This document shows positions 23,031-28,309 of a stretch of 28,309 nucleotides of DNA, in pieces. Numbering within the stretch: position 1 is the first letter of the stretch; the number at the start of each line of letters is the position of its first letter. The notes beneath the pieces were generated by a model. It did no database searches. It was not told the origin of the DNA and saw only the letters and a program-made list of their open reading frames with translations. Source of the DNA: Craurococcus roseus (lineage in GTDB: Bacteria > Pseudomonadota > Alphaproteobacteria > Acetobacterales > Acetobacteraceae); contig NZ_BAAAFZ010000005.1 of NCBI RefSeq assembly GCF_039523795.1, forward strand, positions 1 to 28,309, given 5' to 3'. The position numbers and the translations under genes are program-made.

Positions 23031-23221
23031 ACATCGTTTCCGGAAGACTGGCGAGGAACTTGGCTCCCTTTTTGGGCAACCAAACCACGCGATTGCAATG
23101 GAAGGCAGATTGTTGCTGAAGAGGCATCGAGCAGGTGTGCTCAGCCCAGCTCGCCCAAGCTCATAATCGCAAAGTCGGCTCCCCACTCAACGATAGGTAA
23201 TCCTATCACGAATGTTCTTTA
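23031..23221. promoter_or_regulatory. upstream region of the DUF262 gene with a 16-bp dyad
   Basis: This 191-bp lower-GC sequence contains the hairpin GATAGG-TAAT-CCTATC at 23192-23207, 162 bp before the DUF262 start. It could be an operator, or a small terminator for the truncated MFS copy beside it. No clear promoter hexamers are seen. Confidence 0.4.
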
Positions 23222-23424
23222 TTACCCTCTCACCGTCGCCAACACCCCCGCCCCCACGCCCAGGAACACCAGCACCGTCGCCATCCCCGCCCGCTGGCTC
23301 GCCGTCGCCTGCGTCACCGCCGCCAGCACCGCCGGCCCCGCGAACCCCGTCGCCCGGCCGGACAGCGCGAACAGCCCGAAACGCGCCGCCACCTCGCCCG
23401 GCGGCGCCATGCGCGCCATCAGGC
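23222..23424 (-). pseudogene. truncated 3' copy of the UMF1-like MFS gene
   Basis: The frame encodes only the last 65 residues of an MFS transporter (MARMAPPGEVAARFGLFALSG to VLATVRG, then stop). Bases 23231-23424 match 26932-27125, the 3' end of the intact gene, with about 7 differences in 194 bp by eye. Homology stops abruptly at 23424 and no N-terminal 350 residues exist here. It is a duplicated gene end, probably inactive, in the same orientation as the intact copy. Confidence 0.85.
23231..23424 (-). repeat. direct repeat, left copy (MFS 3' end)
   Basis: This 194-bp segment is about 96% identical by hand alignment to 26932-27125, in the same orientation. It brackets the KaiC-kinase pair on the left. 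Confidence 0.85.
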
Positions 23425-23642
23425 CAGGGCCGGTTGCGAGGCGGCGGGGCACTTGCCGCCGCGTGCGGGCGCCGCAGCGGCCCTGACGGCTGCGGCGGCG
23501 ACCTCGCGCCGGCGTAGGACTGCCCGCCCAAGCCCACCAACATTGATCTGACAAAACCCCGCATCCGTGTTTACAAGCAGGACCGAGTCGGCGGCTCGCC
23601 CGCGAACACGGGCCACCGGTCCGGTGGATTGGGGAGCGAAGC
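23425..23642. other. upstream region of the KaiC homologue
   Basis: It has 218 bp between the truncated MFS copy and the kaiC-like start. The first 90 bp are very GC-rich and unrelated to the MFS gene. The last part is less GC-rich (around 23540-23580) and is where the promoter should be, but I cannot name -35/-10 elements with confidence. Confidence 0.4.
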
Positions 23643-25169
23643 GTGGCCGACCAGGACGAACATTCGACGACGCCGGAAGCGGAGGCCCCGCGTATCTCAA
23701 CCGGCACCGAAGGGCTCGATAACATCCTGGGCGGCGGGCTGGACCCGGATCGCCTCTACCTGTGCGAGGGGCGCCCCGGCACCGGAAAGACCACCCTCGC
23801 CCTCCAGTTCCTCCGCGAAGGCGCCCGCAAGGGCGAGGCCGCGCTCTACATTTCCCTGTCGGAGACGGAGCGGGAGCTGCGCCTCGTGGCCAAGCGGCAC
23901 GGCTGGTCGCTGGACGGCATCGATGTGTTCGAGCTCGTGCCGCCGGAGGCCAGCCTCGACCCGGGCCGGGAGCTGACGGTGTTCCACCCCGCCGAGATGG
24001 AGCTGAGCGAAACGACGCAGATGGTCTTCGACCGGGTGGCGGCGCTGAACCCGTCGCGGATCGTCTTCGACAGCCTGTCCGAGATGCGGCTGCTGGCGCA
24101 GAACTCGCTGCGCTACCGCCGCCAGATCCTGGCGCTGAAGCACTTCTTCACCAGCCGCGCCTGCACCGTCCTGATGCTGGACGACATGTCCTCGCAGGGC
24201 GACGACCTCCAATTGCACTCGATCGCGCACGGGGTGGTCCTCCTGGAGCAGATCGCGGTGGATTACGGCGGGGAGCGCCGGCGCCTCCGCGTCGTGAAGA
24301 TGCGCGGCATGGCGTTCCGGGGCGGCTTCCACGACTACACCATCAAGACGGGCGGGCTCGAGATCTACCCGCGGCTGGTCGCGGCCGAGCACCACCGCGC
24401 CTTCGCCGGCGGCGTCGCGTCCAGCGGCGACGCCGGGCTGGACGCGATGGTGGGCGGCGGTCTGGAGCGCGGCACCAGCGCGCTCCTGCTCGGCGCGGCG
24501 GGCGTCGGCAAGTCCTCGCTGGCCATGAGCTACGCGATCGCCGCCGCGAGCCGCGGCGAACGCGCGGTCGTCTACGCCTTCGACGAGGGCCAGGGCACCA
24601 TCGCCGCCCGCGCCGCGTCGCTGGGCATGCCGCTCGAGCCGGCGCTCGACGCCGGGCTCGTCCGGATCCAGCAGGTCGACCCGGCCGAATTGTCGCCGGG
24701 CGAGTTCACCCATCTGGTCAGGACCGCCGTGGAGGCGGAGGGCGCGCGGGTCATCGTCATCGACAGCCTCAACGGCTACCTCAGCGCCATGCCCGACGAG
24801 CGCTTCCTGATCCTGCAGATGCACGAACTGCTGAGCTACCTGAACCAGTTGGGCGTGCTGTCGATCCTCGTCCTGGCCCAGCACGGCTTGGTCGGGCCGA
24901 TGCAGACCCCCCTCGACATCAGCTATCTCAGCGACGCGGTCCTGATGCTGCGCTACTTCGAATTCGAGGGCACGGTGCGGCGCGCGCTCTCCGTCGTGAA
25001 GAAGCGCAGCGGCAGGCACGAGCACGCCATCCGCGAGTTCCGGCTCGGCCATAAGGGCTTGGCCGTCGGGCCGCCGCTAAAGGACTTCAGCGGCGTGTTC
25101 ACGGGCACGCCGCAGTACACCGGCGGCGCCTCCCCGCTACTGATCGACGATGACCCCCTCGGCCGCTGA
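23643..25169 (+). CDS. double-domain KaiC-family ATPase (atypical)
   Basis: This 508-residue KaiC homologue has two RecA-like KaiC domains. CI has Walker A GRPGTGKT (43-50) and Walker B IVFDS (D143); CII has GAAGVGKS (284-291) and VIVIDS (D374). Against cyanobacterial KaiC (recalled sequence), the CI catalytic pair E77/E78 reads S73/E74 and the CII pair E318/E319 reads D314/E315. The autophosphorylation pair S431/T432 reads S427/Y428 in DISYLSD. ATP binding is therefore likely, while the classical two-site phosphocycle is not. GTG 23643 follows a GGGGAG ribosome site. It overlaps the hybrid kinase gene by 20 bp, and no kaiA or kaiB is present, so it probably acts as a signalling partner of that kinase rather than a clock. 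Confidence 0.9.
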   Translation: MADQDEHSTTPEAEAPRISTGTEGLDNILGGGLDPDRLYLCEGRPGTGKTTLALQFLREGARKGEAALYISLSETERELRLVAKRHGWSLDGIDVFELVPPEASLDPGRELTVFHPAEMELSETTQMVFDRVAALNPSRIVFDSLSEMRLLAQNSLRYRRQILALKHFFTSRACTVLMLDDMSSQGDDLQLHSIAHGVVLLEQIAVDYGGERRRLRVVKMRGMAFRGGFHDYTIKTGGLEIYPRLVAAEHHRAFAGGVASSGDAGLDAMVGGGLERGTSALLLGAAGVGKSSLAMSYAIAAASRGERAVVYAFDEGQGTIAARAASLGMPLEPALDAGLVRIQQVDPAELSPGEFTHLVRTAVEAEGARVIVIDSLNGYLSAMPDERFLILQMHELLSYLNQLGVLSILVLAQHGLVGPMQTPLDISYLSDAVLMLRYFEFEGTVRRALSVVKKRSGRHEHAIREFRLGHKGLAVGPPLKDFSGVFTGTPQYTGGASPLLIDDDPLGR

Positions 25170-26835
25170 CGACCCCGCCCGCCCGACGGTCCTCGTCCTC
25201 GCCCCGACAGGGCGGGACGGCGCGGCGTCGGCGGAGCTTCTCCGCCGCGCGGGCTTGTCGGCCCGCGCCTGCGCCGACCTCCAGGAACTCGTCAGCGGCC
25301 TCGCGGCCGGGGCCGACGCCGTGTTCGTCGCCGAGGAGGCGCTGCTCACCACGCCCATGGAAGAGCTGATCGCCTGGGTCGAACGGCAACCGCCGTGGTC
25401 GGACATGCCCTTCGTGGTGCTGACCAGCCGCCGGGAGCACCCGGCGGTCGTGGCGGGGCGCGGGCGGCTGGTGGAGGCGCTCAGGAACGTGTCGCTCCTC
25501 GAGCGGCCGGTCCAGGCCATCACCCTGACCAGCGCCGTCCAGGCCGCGGTGCGCGCCCGGCGGCGGCAGTACGAGGTGCGGGAGCACCTGGCCGAGCGCA
25601 ACCGGGCGGCGCAGGAGCTGGAGGACCTGGTGGCCGAGCGGACGCGCGAGCTGGAAGCGGCCAACGCCGAGTTGCGCGCGCAGATGGCGGAGCGCGCGCG
25701 GGTGGAGGAGTCGCTGCGCCACGCGCAGAAGCTCGAAGCCATCGGGCAGCTCACCGGCGGCGTGGCGCACGACTTCAACAACCTGCTGATGGTCATCTCC
25801 GGCGGGCTCGACATGCTCGACCGCCCAGGCGACCCCGCCCGCCGCAAGCGCCTCATGGACGGCATGCGCCAGGCCGCCGGGCGCGGCGCGACCCTGACGC
25901 GCCAATTGCTCGCCTTCTCGCGCCGCCAGCCGCTCCGGTCCGAACCCCTCGATCTGCGCAGGCAAGTCGGCGCCATGCGGGAACTGCTGGACCGCAGCCT
26001 GCGGGGCGACATGCACGTCGTCCTCGAATTCGAGGACGACCTTTGGCCCGTCGCGGTCGATCCCGGCGAACTCGAACTCGCCGTCCTGAACCTCTCGGTG
26101 AACGCACGGGACGCCATGCCCACTGGAGGCACCATCGTCATCCGGGCGGAGAACCTCTCCGCCTTGGCGGACAACGGCCTCCGCGGCGACTTCGTGCGCC
26201 TTTCGGTCGTCGACACCGGGACCGGCATGGCGCCCGAGGTGGTCTCGCGCGTCTTCGAGCCCTTCTTCACGACGAAGGACATCGGCAAGGGATCGGGCCT
26301 GGGACTCGCGCAGGTCTACGGGTTCGCCACGCAATCGGGCGGCGCCGTCCGCATCGACACCGCCGTCGGGCGCGGCACCACGATCGCGCTGCTCTTGCCG
26401 CGGTCCGGCGAGGCGCCCCCGGCGGAGCGGGTCCACCCCGCCGACGCCCGGGCCGAGCGGCCCCCAGGCGGCATGGCCGGCCACGTGCTGCTGGTCGAGG
26501 ACGACGACGAGGTCGCCGCGCTGGTCACCGAGATGCTCACCCAACTCGGGTTGGGGGCGACGCGGGCGGCGAGCGCCGCGGCCGCCCTCGGCGCGTTGGC
26601 GAACGGCCGCGCCGTCGATCTCGTGTTCTCGGACGTCATGATGCCGGGCGGCATGAGCGGCGTGGACCTCGCCCGAGAGGTGAAGCGCCGCCGCCCCGGG
26701 CTGCCGATCCTCCTCACGACCGCCTACGCGGAAGCGGCGCAGCGCGAGGCGGAGGCCGAAGGCATCGCCCTGCTGCCGAAGCCCTATCGCCTGGAGGAGC
26801 TCGCCGCCGCCGCCCGCGACGCGCTCGGCCGGTAG
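25150..26835 (+). CDS. hybrid histidine kinase with N-terminal pseudo-receiver
   Basis: This is a 561-residue soluble kinase. Residues 12-138 look like a receiver fold that has lost its phospho-site: the acceptor position reads DAVFVAEEAL and the usual KP reads LERP. A coiled coil (about 140-190) leads to a HisKA domain with H207 (GGVAHDFNN). The ATPase domain has N318 (NLSVNARDA), DTGTGM (355-360) and GKGSGLGL (379-386). A C-terminal receiver (LLVEDDDEV, then D495 in FSDVMMPG and a KPYRLEEL end) is intact. There are no membrane segments. The start ATG 25150 lies within the KaiC gene (20-bp overlap), implying coupled translation and a functional link. The output is unknown because no DNA-binding regulator lies alongside. 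Confidence 0.92.
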   Translation: MTPSAADDPARPTVLVLAPTGRDGAASAELLRRAGLSARACADLQELVSGLAAGADAVFVAEEALLTTPMEELIAWVERQPPWSDMPFVVLTSRREHPAVVAGRGRLVEALRNVSLLERPVQAITLTSAVQAAVRARRRQYEVREHLAERNRAAQELEDLVAERTRELEAANAELRAQMAERARVEESLRHAQKLEAIGQLTGGVAHDFNNLLMVISGGLDMLDRPGDPARRKRLMDGMRQAAGRGATLTRQLLAFSRRQPLRSEPLDLRRQVGAMRELLDRSLRGDMHVVLEFEDDLWPVAVDPGELELAVLNLSVNARDAMPTGGTIVIRAENLSALADNGLRGDFVRLSVVDTGTGMAPEVVSRVFEPFFTTKDIGKGSGLGLAQVYGFATQSGGAVRIDTAVGRGTTIALLLPRSGEAPPAERVHPADARAERPPGGMAGHVLLVEDDDEVAALVTEMLTQLGLGATRAASAAAALGALANGRAVDLVFSDVMMPGGMSGVDLAREVKRRRPGLPILLTTAYAEAAQREAEAEGIALLPKPYRLEELAAAARDALGR

Positions 26836-26919
26836 GCCGGGCGAAGCCCCAAGCACCCGTTCGGACCGGGTCGCCCGCCGCCCGGAGCGGGCCTGCGGAC
26901 ATGCCCGTCCCCGCTGCCC

Positions 26920-28176
26920 CTATCCCTCCCGCACCGTCGCCAACACCCCCGCCCCGACGCCCAGGAACACCAGCACCGTCGCCATCCCCGCCCGCTGGCT
27001 CGCCGTCGCCTGCGTCACCGCCGCCAGCACCGCCGGCCCCGCGAACCCCGTCGCCCGGCCGGACAGCGCGAACAGCCCGAAATGCGCCGCCGCCTCGCCG
27101 GGCGGCGCCATCTTCGCCATCAGGCTGCGGCTCGCGGATTGCGCCGGCCCCATCACGCTGCCGAGCACGAGCGCCAGCGCCCAGAACGCCGCCTTGCCCT
27201 CCACCAGCAGCAGCCCGGCGCCGCACGCCATCATCGCCAGCAGCGCCCCCAGCACCATCCGGCGCGAGCCGACGCGGTCCTCCACCAAGCCGAACCCCGC
27301 CGCGCCCGAGCCCGCAGTCACGTTGAGCGCGATGCCGAACAGCAGGATCTCCTCGAACCCCATGCCGAACACCCCCGCGGCGTAGATGGCGCCGAAGGCG
27401 AACAGCGTGTTCAGCCCGTCCGTGTAGAACAGCCGCGCCACCAGGAACCGCAGCAGCGCCGGCCGCCGCGGCAGGGCGCGCAGCACGGCCGCGATCTCGC
27501 CCAGGCCCGACCGCGCCGCCGCGCCCCAACCCGGCTTCGGCCCGGCCGGGTCGGGCAGCATCACCAGCACCGGCCAGCCGAACAGCGCGGTCCACGCCGC
27601 CGTCAGCAGCGCCACCGCCCGCAGGTGCTCCGCTTCCCCGCGGTCGAGGCCGAAGAACGGCGGGTCGGGCAGCACCAGCAGGACCAGCGCCAGCGCCAGG
27701 CACGCGAGTCCGCCCGCGTAGCCCAGGCCCCAGGCGAGCCCGGACAAGCGCCCAATCCGCTCCTCCGGCACCAGCCCCGGCAGCATGGCGTTGTAGAACA
27801 CCGTGCCCACCTCGAACGCGACGGTGCCGAGCCCGACGCACACCAGCGCCCACAGCGTCCACTCCGGGTGCGGCCGCGCGAACCAGATGCAGGCCGTGGC
27901 CGCGACGACCGCCACCGTGCAGAGCGCGAGCATCGCCCGCCGCCGCCCGCCCGCGTCCGCCACCGCGCCCAGCACCGGCGAGAGCAGCGCGATGCCGAAC
28001 CCGGCCAGCGCCTGCGTCCACCCCCACTGCGCCTGCCCCGTCGCCGGGTCCGGCGCGATGCCCTTGGTGAAGTAGGCCGCGATGACGAAGGTGGTGACGA
28101 CGGTGGGGAACGCGCTGTTGGCCCAATCGTAGGACGCCCAGGCCCAGGCCCGCCGGTCCAGCCCCGCGACACTCAC
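26920..28176 (-). CDS. MFS transporter, UMF1 family (Atg22-like)
   Basis: This 418-residue polytopic inner-membrane protein of the major facilitator superfamily starts MSVAGLDRRAWAWASYDWANSAFPTVVTTFVIAAYF, with the YDWANSAF motif that marks the UMF1/Atg22-like group. GAVADAGGRRR is the MFS loop 2-3 signature, and about 12 hydrophobic spans follow. The substrate is unknown; yeast Atg22 exports amino acids. GTG 28176 gives the full family N-terminus. The gene converges with the hybrid kinase, 84 bp apart. Its last about 190 bp are duplicated at 23231-23424, on the other side of the KaiC-kinase pair. Confidence 0.92.
   Translation of the reverse strand: MSVAGLDRRAWAWASYDWANSAFPTVVTTFVIAAYFTKGIAPDPATGQAQWGWTQALAGFGIALLSPVLGAVADAGGRRRAMLALCTVAVVAATACIWFARPHPEWTLWALVCVGLGTVAFEVGTVFYNAMLPGLVPEERIGRLSGLAWGLGYAGGLACLALALVLLVLPDPPFFGLDRGEAEHLRAVALLTAAWTALFGWPVLVMLPDPAGPKPGWGAAARSGLGEIAAVLRALPRRPALLRFLVARLFYTDGLNTLFAFGAIYAAGVFGMGFEEILLFGIALNVTAGSGAAGFGLVEDRVGSRRMVLGALLAMMACGAGLLLVEGKAAFWALALVLGSVMGPAQSASRSLMAKMAPPGEAAAHFGLFALSGRATGFAGPAVLAAVTQATASQRAGMATVLVFLGVGAGVLATVREG
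26932..27125 (-). repeat. direct repeat, right copy (3' end of intact MFS gene)
   Basis: This is the partner of 23231-23424. Differences are confined to about seven bases, mostly near the right end. Same orientation means recombination between the two copies would remove the 3.7 kb in between, the KaiC-kinase pair. Confidence 0.85.
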
Positions 28177-28309
28177 GCCCGCGCGCCGCCGGCCGCGGCA
28201 CGACGGCGGGACCGGGGCGGCAGGCTTCGCGCCGGCCCCGAGCCCGCGGGGATGCCCCGGGCCGATGCCGCTGGCCCGGCGTCGCGGCGGCGGGCCTCGG
28301 GACGCGCGC

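Noticed and set aside
26714..28201. Alternative minus-strand frame over the MFS gene
   Set aside because: Ala/Gly/Arg-rich shadow of the transporter without hydrophobic spans or motifs.

Overview
The window is a very GC-rich, gene-dense bacterial chromosome segment, probably from a high-GC alphaproteobacterium. An Acetobacteraceae/Roseomonas-like member of the Rhodospirillales is my best guess, inferred from gene style rather than any marker. It is a draft assembly: 33 Ns at 19148-19180 mark a scaffold gap. I see no rRNA, tRNA, CRISPR array or intact insertion sequence.

Left part (1-7.7 kb, nearly all minus strand): a class I ribonucleotide reductase operon (nrdA, an unrecognised small ORF, nrdB) is preceded by two NrdR-type boxes 32 bp apart and, farther upstream, a DnaA-box cluster. 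Next is metE, led by a textbook cobalamin riboswitch with an 18-bp imperfect palindrome just before it. A Tat-type TRAP solute-binding protein without its membrane subunits follows. Its divergent promoter region holds two perfect inverted repeats built on the half-sites GCAAC/GTTGC.

Middle (7.8-19 kb): a plus-strand run of tightly coupled genes encodes a MOSC-domain protein, a PDR/VanB-type flavo-iron-sulfur reductase, an XRE-cupin regulator and a PaaI-like thioesterase. It converges on a minus-strand, ATGA-coupled CoA-transferase cluster (subunit A, subunit B, CaiB/BaiF). An intergenic stretch of about 840 bp follows, with a threefold degenerate repeat and twin TetR-like operators in front of a Tat-exported FAD oxidase. 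After that come a ParE/RelE-type toxin-antitoxin pair, a GNAT acetyltransferase and a secreted alpha/beta-hydrolase-domain protein.

Right part (19-28.3 kb): DUF2188 and DUF808 proteins are followed by a visibly lower-GC island with a single DUF262-DUF1524 (GmrSD/SspE-like) putative restriction protein. Next to it is a truncated 3' copy of an MFS gene whose intact copy lies 3.7 kb downstream in the same orientation. Between these two direct repeats sits an overlapping pair: a double-domain KaiC homologue with altered catalytic and phosphorylation residues, and a hybrid histidine kinase with an N-terminal degenerate (pseudo-)receiver domain. This KaiC-kinase cassette, with no KaiA or KaiB in view, is the most interesting candidate for a poorly described signalling system here.
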